DNA from: Dromaius novaehollandiae
Taxonomy: Eukaryota; Chordata; Aves; Casuariiformes; Dromaiidae
Length of the DNA stretch: 64,000 nucleotides
Direction of reading: 5' to 3'
NCBI RefSeq assembly: GCF_036370855.1
Contig: NW_026991398.1
Location: 2,170,001 to 2,234,000, forward strand
The notes under the pieces: generated by a model
Seen by the model: only the letters and a program-made list of their open reading frames with translations
What the model was told of the DNA's origin: nothing
The model's database searches: none
Program-made: the position numbers and the translations under genes
In this document: in pieces, positions 1 to 10,829 of the stretch
Numbering within the stretch: the stretch's first letter is position 1
Layout of the letters: each line of letters starts with the position of its first letter

Positions 1-690
1 CTTTACACTATGTTCTAACTGAAGTCACTGTCTTTCAGCTACACTGCTGAAACCAATTAGCCGTACATTACTTGAAGAAAATTATAGAGAGAGACGTGGT
101 TCATTGGGGCTTTTGGCACTGTAATGAGCCCCATGGTGTATTTGGTGCTGAGTCCATGAATCTCAGCTATTGCAAGGAGATTGAGCAAAATGTTCAAGTC
201 AAAGTCAGAAGAAAATCCCCAACTTTTGTAGAGTGTTAATAGATCCCACTGAGGGCCACTAGCAAGAAAGACTCGCTGGAGGCTGATTAGAGCAGAAAAT
301 TGTAATCACTGATTACAGGTAGGCAAAGGAAATGTGCAGGTGGCTCTGATACCATGTTAACCCTTGAGGTGTTTTTCAAGCAAAACGTCCAAGCATGGAC
401 ACTGAGACCCTGGGAAGGGAGATCCTTTCCCCCACGTGTTTTCCATGGCTCTTCCTGGGGGCAGCATGCAGGTTGGGGTGTGCAATATTCATGCAAGACA
501 ATGACATGAGACCTCCTGGGCTCCCCAGGGAACAAGGGGACAGTGAGGCCCTGGTGTCTACTCATAGGCCTCGGTGGCAGAGACAACAACCATAGGGGAC
601 AAAGACGTCAGGTCTGTCAGAGGCTTTCAGCCTGTTTCAGGCAGTTGGCCTTCCTTGCTGCCCAGGCACACTGCTGTCTGACTAACTTGC
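1..690 (+). repeat. Distal block ('block Z') of OR14 duplication unit U1
   Basis: Non-coding sequence that recurs, diverged, at about 48190-48860 in reverse orientation and at about 57040-57600 in forward orientation. Shared landmarks are a stretch near 88-180 about a gaagaaaatta core and a 'tttggtgctgagtccatgaa' segment. It lies at the far end of the duplication unit, beyond the antisense CR1. No reading frame here looks like a real protein. The left end runs out of the window, so the true boundary is unknown. Confidence 0.6.
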
Positions 691-2145
691 ATACTAACTG
701 GTATGCAAGTATACTGTGGGAGAAAGTGTCAAAAGCCTTCCTAAACTTGAGTTAACTGACATTCACTGTTCTCTGTTCATCCACAAATACAGTTCTTTTA
801 GCACAGAAGGGCATGAGGTTGGTGAGGCTCACATCATTTCCCCTCAGCAAATCTATGCTGACTGCTCCCAGTCACCTTCTTCTCCTTTGTTTACCTAGAA
901 AGGGGATCAGAGAAGACTTGGTCCATGACACTCTCCTGATCAAAGTGAGGCTGAACGGCCTGTAGTTCCCCAGCTTGTCCTTGCAGCCTTTTTTGAAGAT
1001 GAATGCAACATTTGCCTTTCCCTGGTCTTTGGGACCTCCCTGAGTCCCCACAGCTTTCCAAGATGATAGAGAGGCCTTACTAGACGGCAGCCAGCTCTCT
1101 CAGCACCCTTAGCTGCAGCCCATCCAATCCTGTAGACCTGTGTTCTTCCAAATAATACCTGACTCAACCCTCAGGCACTGCTGGTTGTTTTTCTCCTTGG
1201 AAGTCCTGACTCTAAGCACAGTGGCCTGGGAGACCTTGTTGGTGGACACTGAAGCAAAGGCATTGAGTTCCCCAAACCTATCTGCATCTGCTGATACCAG
1301 ATTCCCTGCCCCATTCAGCCATGGGCTCACATTTTCCTTGTTTATGCTTTTACTGTTTCTGAAGGAATAGCAGATCATCTTTGTGCCTTTGACATCCCTT
1401 GAAAGCATCAATATTAGAGGAGCTATGGCTTTCCTAACCACTTCTGCACTTCCCTGGACGATATTTCTGAATTCCCCCTTTGCAGCCTCTTCCTTCTGCC
1501 CATTCCTGTGTGCTGCCTTCTTGTACTGGAGCTCAGTGAGGAGTTCCCTGTTTAGCCACCCTGTCTCCTGAGATGTCTACCTGTTCTCCTGGGTATCAGT
1601 ATGGGCCATTCTCGAGCTTGGAGCATGCTGTCTTTAAAGACCTGCCAGCTTTCCTGAGCTCCTTTGCCCTTCAGAGCTGCATCCCATGGCATTCCTCCAG
1701 CATTCCTTCTCCCAGTAGGCCCAAGTCTGTTCCTCTGACATCCAAAGTCTGGACTCTGATACTCTTCTTCCTCACTCCCCTCAGGAGCAGACACTCCACT
1801 ACCTCGTGGCCACTGCAGGCAAGGCTGATGCTGATTATCACATCCCTGGTCAGTTCTTCTTTGCTTTCAGGTTCCAGGTCCAGGAAGGTGTCACCCTTGT
1901 TGACCTGACTGGCTTAGCTGCGCTCAGAAGTTGTCCTCCACACCCTCCAGAATCCTCCTGGACTGTTTGCACCCTGCTGCATTGCCCTCCCAATGAATGC
2001 CAGGGAGATTAAAGTCTCCCCATAGGAACTGGGTCTGTGATCCACAGACTTCCTCAGGTTGCCTAATGATGCTTTTGTAGTTCTGCAACAGCTTGTGCAT
2101 CTCCCCTTCCTCTTGTTTTGTCGCCCAGGCTTTGGGCATTTGTGT
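690..2145 (-). mobile_element. CR1 LINE, antisense, truncated and mutated
   Basis: On the reverse strand, broken frames read as CR1 ORF2. The endonuclease end is at about 1930-2050, with the GDFNLPGIHW motif. It is followed by the linker with KGKGAQESWQVFKD (about 1630-1720), the KENVSP...NAFASV stretch (about 1230-1360) and the start of the reverse transcriptase near 940-1040. Frames switch several times and stops interrupt them, so it is a dead copy. The element belongs to the OR14 duplication unit, because copies in the same relative position and orientation occur in units U2, U3, U4 and U5. The boundary with block Z is approximate. Confidence 0.8.
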
Positions 2146-3480
2146 ATATTTGGGCTACAGGACCTCAGCTGTGGCACCAGGGCTGAGTATAGACTTGCCA
2201 CGGTAACACCTGTTCCCCAGAGCCAAGGACACCATGTACGCAATGGCCCCACTTCAGAGCAGAGACCTGCTGGTGTAGATAGGAGATGGTGATACAATGA
2301 TGATATGAGGCACCCACTAAGAGAGCAAACCCCGCAGTACCCAAGGCCAGGGAGAAACCGAGCTGGACTGTGCAGCTGTGGCAGCAAAAGTGTTTTGTAC
2401 CCAAGATGACTTTGCAGCACCTTGGGGCCTGTGACGGAGGTGACTGGATGTCCAGGAAGGACAAGGTGCCACTGAGAAGGTCCTTGGGCCTGAACAGCCT
2501 GCAATCTAGCCACGCTGTAGCTGCGTCATTAGTATGGTCCCTGTTCACATAACTGGGGGGTGAGAAAAGCTTTAGGGAGAGGAGAACTAGATGGATTTGA
2601 GAGTGTAGGAGTATGTGTGGAGACCGTGGTGCAATGTGCCTTCCATCTTTGCCGCATGCTTGGATGTAGATGCGATAGACTTTGCCTAAAGGCAGCGGTG
2701 GGAATCCTTTGCTTGGGAAGAGGTAGGAGACTGGAGATGCCCTGGGGTGTTTGTCCAGCTGCCACTCCAGAGTGGCATGATTTTCCTGTAGGTCCTGAGC
2801 TGTATCTGCTAGAAACATGGTGGTCGTGCTGGACACCCCGTGCAGGTGACATGGCCCTGCAGGCCTGTTGTCATTGCATTAAACCAAGTGTCTGCACTGA
2901 ATTACATCAGCTGTTTGCAACATCAGGATCTGCACAGGTCTCAGTTTCAGGGTGAGCGGAGCTCTTGCAGTAGTAGGCAGCTGGTGTCATTTCAAATGGC
3001 GAAGGAGATTCTCCACCTGGCTGCTGATGCCCCAGAAAGATGTGGGTTGCAGAGCTGTTACATCAGAGCAAGGAGACATGTCTTGGACCACCTCTGACAC
3101 TTCCAATGTCAGAAGCTGTTTGCATATGAACAACTGACTCCCACCCTCCATCTCCACTGATTACAATGGGAGCTTAGACAAGAAGCAGACAGTCACACTC
3201 TGCACCCCAAAACTTGGGCAAGGGGAATCCCACCTCCTGTGAGTCTGTGGAGTGCATGAGAGGGAACTGAATCCTACTACATCCCAGGAGCTTCCAAATC
3301 AGTATTTAATGCCTAGCTTGACACCTCGAAACCAATTGCTAAGACATGAATAAATGAACTCCCTTCTTGTTCCTGCCTAGGTGTCCTGTCTTCTTATGGG
3401 ATGGGAGCAGGCCCTTCCAGAGTGGGACATTTCCACCTCTCCCAGATAACCATCTTCTGATGAGACAAACTGAAATGCTG
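2145..3480. repeat. Upstream flank A of OR14 unit U1
   Basis: Non-coding block repeated in all five units. The same order of sequence is found at about 50310-51640 (U4, forward), about 61940-62820 (U5, forward), about 16200-17080 (U2, reverse) and about 43960-45330 (U3, reverse). Many short frames are open on both strands but none keeps a conserved protein between copies, so I treat it as duplicated non-coding DNA. It precedes the OR14 exon of this unit by about 3 kb. Confidence 0.65.
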
Positions 3481-6400
3481 AACTCAGTCTCTCTCCCCTG
3501 TTTAGGGAGGGACCATCGGTGATTATGTTAGTCTACTTCAAAGGGCATTTTCCAGGGGTGACCACACGGTCTTTCAGGAGATGTCAGCCCTGGAGCCCTG
3601 GGAACTTCCTGAAGGTGCACAGGGCACAGAGAAAGTCATGTCTTTGCTGGGCCTGGCTCCTGGGACTGCAGCAGCCCATGGCAACCTGGCAGGCGCTGCA
3701 GAGAGACAGCTCTGTCCAGGAGCAGCTGCTCTTAAAGGAGCAGCAAGACTCAGGGCACTGCCTGCAGAGACAGGATGAGATGAGTGACTCAGAAGTTAAA
3801 GACAGTCAGCAACAGGAGGACAGCTGAGAGCTCACTGTGAGGAGAAATCTTCACCGCCCTTGACACAGTAAGTCTCTGGCTGCAGGGCAACGCTGCTGTG
3901 GTTCCTGGCAGTTTCTTCTGCAGCTGGCACCTTCCACAGCTGATAGGGTCTGTCAGGGTGGCTCTGCCAGCTTCTCCTGTTTGGAGCAGGTGGTGCTTTA
4001 GAGCAGAGATTCCCAGCCACACTGTCAGATTGACAGGGCATCACAGCTACATTCTTCAGAGGGTGGTGCAGGGGTGTGAAGCCAGGGAGTGCACCCAGGT
4101 CTACCCAATGCTGCATTTCAGAGCAGTGTCCCTGCACCCCAGGGTGCTGTGTGCCTGGGGCAGTGAGTCTGCTGCCTGTGAGGGTCAGCACTCAGCCTGT
4201 GCCAGCACCCTGTGGTGCTGCAGGGAGAAGCTGTGGGTGGAAGGAGTGACCCCCATCAGGGCAGGTTCATTCTCCTCTTGAGAGGGTGCTGCATGGTTCA
4301 GGGCTGATCTCAGCTCCAGATCACCCCCAGCACATTTTCTGAAGGGGACTTTTCCAGAGGAAGGTATATGCTGGTCAAACCTGCAAAGGGCAGAGCTTTC
4401 CTGCCTGAGACTGTGCTTTATCTCCCCATCCTTTGACAGGGCTGGAATGGAAACAGAGTTGTTTAGTTCAGACAAGTAACTGTGACTCCTGAACTCTCCT
4501 GTTACACGGAGAGATCAAAAGGTCTGCAAGGAACCTCAGCAAATCCCCTCAGCCACCCCTCTGCCTATGAGCAGCACCACCATAATCTTTATTAGCCTCC
4601 TCAGGGTTGGTCTTAGCTGCTCCTTAGCACCTGCAAACCTGAAGGTATCTGCCCCAGGACAGTGCCAGGCAGCAGCAGGATGATGCATGAAAGAGAGGAA
4701 ACTTCTCACAGGAAAGGCTGTGGGAGGGTGGATGTGGGCAGTTCCCTGACAGCTTCTGCAATGCAGATGCCTTCCCCTGAGCCAGCCCCTCTGTCTCCTC
4801 TGCCACCCAGCAGAGCCTCTGCCCTCAAGGCCACAGCATCCAGGGCAGGAGACACCTCCTTTGCAGTCCAGCCTCCAGGAGAGCAGATGTGCATCTCTCC
4901 TGTACGTGCCCATTTTACCACTGCCTGACAGAGGGACTGAGAGCAAAACCTCCTCTGCAGGGGGATGTGCACAGCTGGGTAAGATGAGGGCTTTCCTGTG
5001 TGCCCATGTGGAGGTGTTTGCATGGGAGCGACGGGTCCAAGACCCCTTCTAGTCTGTGGGTCTTTGGTCCATGCAGTCTGTAGGGCTGGGGAATGCGCCA
5101 AGTCTCCCTAAGGAGACATCCCCTTTTGGGCAATGCACTAACCCTAACACTTTTGCCCCTCAGGATTCTCTAGGAATGGAAAAAGCCAAGGATTTCTATC
5201 CCTTCAATAGATGTGCCCCATGTGTGGTGAGTAAGCCCCTCTGCTACAGCCTTTCTTCTGCAGAATGGGTTGTGAGGATGTTGCAGACCCCTTCCCAGTT
5301 ATGAGTAGGCTTAATCAGAGAGAGGATGTGGACACACAGCTTGTCTGTACCCCCTGCCCCACAACCCCTATTGTGGCTTCAGGTGTGGTGCAGGTGGTAA
5401 ACTGATGTGAGGATAGGATCTATCTTAGTGGAACGGGGGCCTCTGCAATGGGTCCTGTAACCCCTGCCATCATGGGCCTGTTTTCCTCCCTTGCACCGAG
5501 TGGGAGCTGATGGTGAATGATTTGGATACAGACAATTGTTCAGAAGGGTGAAAGAGGAGGAGATGAATTCCTCCCAGGGTTCTTGTCTTGCAGAGGCTGA
5601 TGGGTTGGATGCTAATGTCATCTCTCCCTGCATGACTTGGAGAGTGTTCCCACGGGGTGACTGCATGAAATCCCCCTCACTCAGCTCAGGGCATCCACCC
5701 CAGAAACAGCTTCCCCCAAACACATGTTGCTGCTTGCTCTCTCCATGTACCCAGTGTGGCAGAGCACATGGTGAGAGCTAAGGAACTGAAGTTACAGGTG
5801 AGTTTCAAATATGAAAAGTCAGTTTTGTTCTAGAGTCATATTTGTGGTTGGGCTGGGTACCAGGGCTACACTTGTGTGCACACCCAGAGCACTTCCGTCA
5901 TTAGCTCCTTGCCTGGCCCGAGAATTTCCTGGCCAGTCATCTGCACAGATGAGAGAATAGGTTGTCATGAGGCAAAAGACCAACTTGAAACTAGGTGATT
6001 GACTGGAGCTAGGCAATTAAGTATTTGACCAAGAGTTATGGCAGCCCTGCAGGTGGGAATTTCCGAAGGTTCTAGAAATTCCCCCATGGCAAATCCTGCT
6101 GTCTAGTCCATTTTGTATGCTGAAATGTGTTGATAAACATCTTGGGTGGAGTGTCCCGAAGTGTCCTTGCTGCAGAAGTGATCAGCTTGTGCATAGCTAA
6201 GACATTTGTAAAGAGTCAAATACAAAGTGTCCCTGCAGTAATTGTCACATACTCTGAGCTTAAGGTGTATCAAGAGCAATGAATTATGCATGTGCTGGGT
6301 GGTCACGTGGGTCCCCAGCCAACGGGAGTAGAACTGAGCCAAACAGGGGTTCAGGAGTCGCACCTAATCCCGCTGACAGCCCTGCAAGGACACTTTGTCA

Positions 6401-6640
6401 CTGCACAATGACTGACCATCTTGTTTTGGAGATTTGATTCTGAGTGTGTGTGTAACAAGCAGGGCTGACTCCTCTGGAGCCCATGGACAGAGGGCCCTGT
6501 TCCCCATGGCAGTCTCCGAAAGCACAGACTAGAGCAGAAGTAGAGAAGGTGAAGGAAGGTCCTCCTGGTAAGGAGAAAGGACATGTGGGGAGTTGCTGTG
6601 AGAAATGCTGTGGGTTTTGTTCCAAGTCACTCCTAACTTG
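3480..6640. repeat. Upstream flank B of OR14 unit U1 (probable intron)
   Basis: Non-coding DNA between flank A and the OR exon. The part 3500-5110 is recognisably repeated in the other units, for example the segment about 3700-3790 at 51860-51940, 43690-43750, 15900-15970 and 63000-63070. The part from about 5200 to 6400 I could not match elsewhere in the window. Homology returns at about 6460 with the gactcctctggagcccatg segment shared by all complete units. Because a splice acceptor lies just before the ATG, this stretch probably contains intron and the 5' non-coding exon, but I cannot place that exon or its promoter. Confidence 0.55.
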
Positions 6641-6659
6641 TCAATGTCTTTTCCTCCCT

Positions 6660-6675
6660 GGACATTCTCCCACAG
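6660..6675 (+). other. Splice acceptor of OR14 U1: ancestral site lost, substitute used
   Basis: The other three copies have a pyrimidine tract ending in ggacag 19-24 bases before the ATG. Here the same position reads ggacat (6660-6665), so the AG is gone. A new candidate, tctcccacag, ends at 6675, leaving 14 untranslated bases before the ATG at 6690. The pyrimidine tract tgtcttttcctccct lies just upstream. Use of the substitute is inferred, not shown. Confidence 0.5.
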
Positions 6676-6689
6676 CCCAGAGGAAGCAA

Positions 6690-7625
6690 ATGTCCAACAG
6701 CAGCTCCCTCAACGAGTTCCTCCTCCTGCCGTTCTCTGACACACGGGAGCTGCAGCTCTTGCACTTCTCGCTCTTCCTGGGCATCTACCTGGCTGCCCTC
6801 CTGGGCAATGGCCTCATCATCACAGCCATAGCCTGCGACCACCACCTCCACACCCCCATGCACTTCTTCCTCCTCAACCTCTCCCTCCTCGACCTTGGCT
6901 CCATCTCCACCACTGTCCCCAAATCCATGGCCAATTCTCTGTGGGACACCAGGGCCATTTCCTACCTGGGATGTGCTGCCCAAGTCTTTTTGTTTCTCTT
7001 CTTAATTTCAGCAGAATATTTCCTTCTTACCATCATGGCCTATGACCGCTTTATTGCCATCTGCAGACCCCTGCACTACAGCATGCTCATGGACAGCAGA
7101 GCTTGTGTCAGAATGGCAGCAGCTGCCTGGGCCAGTGGATTTCTCAATGCTCTCCTGCATACTGCTAACACGTTTTCAATACCACTCTGCCAAGGCAACA
7201 CCATGGACCAGTTCTTCTGTGAAGTGCCCCAGATCCTCAAGCTCTCCTGCTCAGACTCCTACCTCAGGGAAGTGGGGCTTCTTGTGGTTGGTCTTTGTTT
7301 AGCTTTGGGGTGTTTCATTTTCATTGTGGTGTCCTACGTGCAGATCTTCACAGTCGTGCTGAGGATGCCCTCTGAGCAGGGCCGGCACAAAGCCTTTTCC
7401 ATATGCCTCCCGCACCTGGCCGTGGTCTCCCTGTTTGTCAGCACTGGCACATTTGCCTACCTGAAGCCCCCCTCCATCTCCTCCCCAGCTCTGGATCTGG
7501 TGGTGTCTGTTCTGTACTCAGTGGTGCCTCCAGCAGTGAACCCGCTCATCTACAGCATGAGGAACAAGGAGCTCAAGGAGGCACTGAGGAAACTGTTTCA
7601 GCTGCTACCATTTCAGCAGCTATAA
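6690..7625 (+). CDS. Olfactory receptor, OR14-like (class II), unit U1
   Basis: An intronless, intact seven-transmembrane odorant receptor of 311 residues, the usual OR length; it should couple to the olfactory G protein in sensory cilia. I chose the ATG at 6690 because all four paralogues align from it. The frame stays open upstream to 6483, but that part crosses the splice acceptor. Visible landmarks: N-glycosylation site Asn3-Ser-Ser; GN of TM1 at 39-40; PMHFF at 56-60 (His where PMYFF is usual); Cys95 pairing with extracellular-loop-2 cysteines at 167, 177 and 187; MAYDRF at 116-121; KAFSICLPHL at 234-243; NPLIY at 284-288. It is closest by eye to the U4 copy, sharing almost the same TM3 and TM5. 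I infer a functional gene. Family OR14 is assigned from the SNSSSLNEFLLL start and the overall pattern, so the exact subfamily is uncertain. Confidence 0.93.
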   Translation: MSNSSSLNEFLLLPFSDTRELQLLHFSLFLGIYLAALLGNGLIITAIACDHHLHTPMHFFLLNLSLLDLGSISTTVPKSMANSLWDTRAISYLGCAAQVFLFLFLISAEYFLLTIMAYDRFIAICRPLHYSMLMDSRACVRMAAAAWASGFLNALLHTANTFSIPLCQGNTMDQFFCEVPQILKLSCSDSYLREVGLLVVGLCLALGCFIFIVVSYVQIFTVVLRMPSEQGRHKAFSICLPHLAVVSLFVSTGTFAYLKPPSISSPALDLVVSVLYSVVPPAVNPLIYSMRNKELKEALRKLFQLLPFQQL

Positions 7626-8760
7626 GCTGCCCATCCCTCTTTGTAAGTGCCTTGAATTTATCTCAGACAACTCTTGTGCTTTGGGCATTGTATCTGTGAT
7701 AATAAGGCTTGTAGAATTTTTTTTAAATTCCCACTTCTCCAGAGGCACAAACCCAGCCTGTCTGACCCAGAGGCCTTCTGTAAATGTGTCTATCACTGTG
7801 TCAGAGCTGGCCTGTCTCTAATAAAAGGGGATTTCCTCAGTGCAGTGTTGAAAGTTGCTTTCTTCTTCCAGAGCTGGAGCCAATAATTCACTCAAGGCCT
7901 TTCACCCTGAAAAGGACTGTTGTTTTTCCGGGACTCTTTATGGACTCAAGGTGATGAGCTCATGGGGTGCTGTGTTAGGGAATGAGGGCTGCATTCAGCT
8001 CTCACTTGTGGGTCCCCAGTGCTCCTGGAGGTGCTGAATGGTCAAACAGTATCTGCATGGGGCTGTCTGCCCTGTAACAGGGCTGGTGACAGATACCCAC
8101 AGCGGATCCTCTGCCTCTGCAGGCAGAGGGAAGGGAGCCTTGAGAGTGGTTCATGTCACCTTTGTTGAAAAGCCCTGGGCTGCATCTAGGGACACAGCTG
8201 AACACAGCCTGAGCCATTTGAAATGTCCTGTGATTGCTCAGAGCATCATCCACAGCCACAGACCCCTTGGTAGGGGGTTGTCAGGTGCAATGATGCCCGT
8301 CCAGCTGGGTCTGCTTCTCACCCCGACCACCACGGCCAGTGTGGGATCACCCCGTGGCCCTGGGGCACCACAACCCGCTTGCTCTGCAGAGCAGCACCGC
8401 CAGCTCGGGGCTCTGTGGGGAGCACAGGGGAGGGTGCAGGAACGGCCAGGCAGGCCAGCACTGATGCACTCCCTGGGGACAGGCTCTCTGGGGAGCAGGA
8501 ACCTCCCTGGAGAAGAGGAAAGGAGCAATTGTGTGCTTGCAAGGAAGAAAAATAGAGAAATCTATTCCCATGTATGTCAACGAAGGGCAGGGAGTGGTGA
8601 GCAGAGGCATTTCTACACCTGCTCTGAGCTGGCTGCCTCCCACCTGCAGTCCATTTTCCTGGACTGGAGAAAAGTGGAGACACACTTTCGCTGCAGAGCT
8701 GGTCACGTGGGGACTTGCTTTAGTTCAACGGAATGACATTCTGAGTGTAGCGGCAGGGCT
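7626..8760. repeat. Downstream flank of OR14 unit U1
   Basis: Non-coding DNA repeated after each OR14 gene. Landmarks are the ccagaggccttctgtaaa segment (about 7768), the aatgagggctgcattcagct segment (about 7981) and the aaaggagcaattgtgtgctt segment (about 8519). They recur in reverse at 11800-12763 and 39000-40216, and forward at 54806-55830. A 232-codon open frame at 8038-8736 has no recognisable protein and is not conserved in the other copies, so I do not call it a gene. Confidence 0.65.
7820..7825 (+). promoter_or_regulatory. Polyadenylation signal of OR14 U1
   Basis: AATAAA 195 bases after the stop codon. The same hexamer lies at the matching place after the U2, U3 and U4 genes (198, 209 and 202 bases), inside a conserved ctaataaaagggg-like context. 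That conservation supports use as the mRNA 3' end signal. Confidence 0.6.
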
Positions 8761-9660
8761 GGCAGGCACTGGGGCCTTCTCCCCCGGTCCAGGAGCCGAG
8801 ACTGCTCCCCAGTGCTAAGGGGCTAAAAAGAAAGTTTTAGGTGCAGGGAGAAAGGCAGAGACATACTGCAAGTCTCCTTCAGGCCAGACGTTATGGGATC
8901 TGCTTCTGAGGGCATTTCAAAGGAGATCATGATGTGACTCAGGTCCCTTGTGAGCCACACATTGGCGGCATCTCATAGTCTTCAGTCACCCAGGACTTTA
9001 AGGTCCCAGAATGAAATCTTTGAGTTCCAGGAAACTCCCCTTTGGTTGGGAGGGGTGTCTCAAATCCTGCTGCCCTCTATCGCACAAGGGGGGCCAGGAA
9101 AAGACTCTACTTCCCCCAGGTGCCACTGGAAGGAATGGCCTTGCCAGAGAAAGGGTAAAATCCACCTGTATTTGGAGATGTTTGCCGGTGGGACTCCTGG
9201 CCTTCATTCCCCCTCTTTTGATTTGTCTCCACTTTCTTCCGCCACTTCTCCCATATGGATTTATTTGACACTGTGAGGTGTGTCCTGGGCACATCATGCC
9301 CATGTCATGAGCAATCCAAGGAGGCCGTATCCATGGCTCAGGGATCGGGATCCTTGGCACCTCAGGATGGTCTATCTCTAGATAGGTTAGACAACAAAGA
9401 TGGATTCTGTCTCTAAAAAGTCATAATCCTGTCCATGCATCTAGAGATAGAGTAAATAACGGGTCCCCCTGGAGCTGCCTCCCTTAAGCAAGTCTGGGCA
9501 CATGTGGCTCCAGCCACTTGGCGATTGGCAGAAATGTCTAAATCCCCCCACACACACCTTTTTTTTTTTAAGTTGTTTTAAAACATTTCCAGTACCGGGG
9601 ACATTGATCATATTGTTATCTCAAAGATCAGTAGTCTGCCAGTTCTGCCCTTTCTTTATC
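8760..9660. other. Interval with no recognised gene
   Basis: Between the U1 downstream flank and a CR1 fragment. I see only short, unsupported frames. It contains one perfect 13-base inverted repeat (9371-9383 against 9439-9451) with a 55-base spacer, and a short run of T at about 9558-9569. I cannot name any element here. Confidence 0.4.
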
Positions 9661-10570
9661 CTGCTTCTCTTTGGCCGAGGCTGCCAGGATATTTCATCTG
9701 TCCCACTGCACTCGCCCTGCTGCCTGTGCTCTTGCTAATACAACGCAGGATGAGGGTGGCTGCCTGTGCTACAGGAGCAGCCTGAGGACTCCCTGTCAAC
9801 TTGCTGTCCACCAGGACCTCCAGGTCCTTCCCTGCAGAGCTGCTTTCCAGCCAGGCAGCCCCAGCTTGCCCTGCTACATGGGGTTATCTCATCCCAGGGA
9901 CAGGACCTGGTTCAACTCCCATATCACCAGCCTGTCACTGCCCCTCTGCTTAGCAATCCTGCCCTCCAGCAGGTCAACCACTCATAGCACTTTGGCATCA
10001 TCCATGAACTGGCTGAGAGTGCACTCCATCCCACCATCTAAATCATTCATAGTGGCAAACACCATTGGCTCCAGTATTGACCTCTGAAGAACATCCCTGG
10101 TAACCATTAGTCAGCTAGACTTTGTATCACTCCACTCGTTGAGCCAGGCAGCCTCCAGCTCATTTCCCACACCCTCCATTGCTTGCTCCTCCATCCCACA
10201 GCTCCCCAGTTTGGCTACAAAGATGTCATGGAAGACCATGTCAAAGACCTTCCTAAATTCAAGGTGTACAGCATGCACTGCACTCCCCTTGTCCACACAG
10301 CCAGTCGTCCCACCACAGAAGGCAGTCAGATTGGCCAGGCACAGTTTGCCCTCGATGACTTCAGGCTGGCTGTTCCCAAGGCCTTCGTGTGCCTGGAATG
10401 AACTCACAGAAAGGTCTGCTTCCCAGGGACTGAGGTGACTCTGACCAGCCTGTCATTCCCCAGATTCTCTTTCCTGTCCTTCCTGAAGACAGATGTTAAA
10501 TTTTCCTGTTTTCCAGTCCTCAGGAACTTCCCCTGATTGCCATGACCTATGGAAGAGGATTGTGAGCAGC
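9660..10570 (-). mobile_element. CR1 LINE fragment, antisense (reverse transcriptase part)
   Basis: The reverse strand reads as CR1 reverse transcriptase with breaks. Examples are the LANLTAFCGG...VHLEFRKVFDMV stretch at about 10270-10350, with the aspartate-containing motif A region degraded, and a downstream part near 9770-9900. The forward text shows the typical antisense CR1 wording, such as cccagggactgaggtgact at about 10424. It is not part of the OR14 unit, lying between U1 and U2. Confidence 0.75.
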
Positions 10571-10579
10571 CTAGCAATG

Positions 10580-10825
10580 ACCACCAGCTCCCTCAGTAAC
10601 CTAAGAAATTGCAACTCGATACAAGCAAAAGAGGTTTCCTCATGAGGGTGGTCAAAGACTGCACCAAGGGCAGCTATGGGATCTTCACTGCTGCAGATGT
10701 TCAGAGTTTACTGGGACATAGGCCTGAGCAACCTGCTCTAACCTGGCCTGCTTTGTATGGGAGGTTGGACTAGAGACCTCTGGAGGTCCCTTCCCACCTG
10801 AATTGCTCTGTGATTTCATGCATGG
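10580..10825 (+). mobile_element. CR1 LINE 3' end, sense
   Basis: Reads as the 3' terminal part of a CR1 in forward orientation. It has the 'gagggtggtcaaagactgca' segment, then ggttggactagagacctctg and ggaggtcccttcccacctga, ending near ctctgtgattt. It sits head to head with the antisense fragment just before it, so two insertions or an inversion are needed. Confidence 0.75.
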
Positions 10826-10829
10826 AAAG

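Noticed and set aside
2165..2836. 223-codon reverse frame and its relatives at 50028-50762 and 61923-62285
   Set aside because: It lies in duplicated flank A. Frames break at different places in each copy and no domain is seen; part of it is CR1 endonuclease.
6483..6689. N-terminal extension of the U1 OR frame (69 more codons)
   Set aside because: It crosses the polypyrimidine tract and acceptor and is absent from the paralogues; OR proteins begin at the NSSS segment.
8038..8736. 232-codon frame downstream of U1
   Set aside because: It is not conserved in the same block of U2, U3 or U4 and has no recognisable domain.
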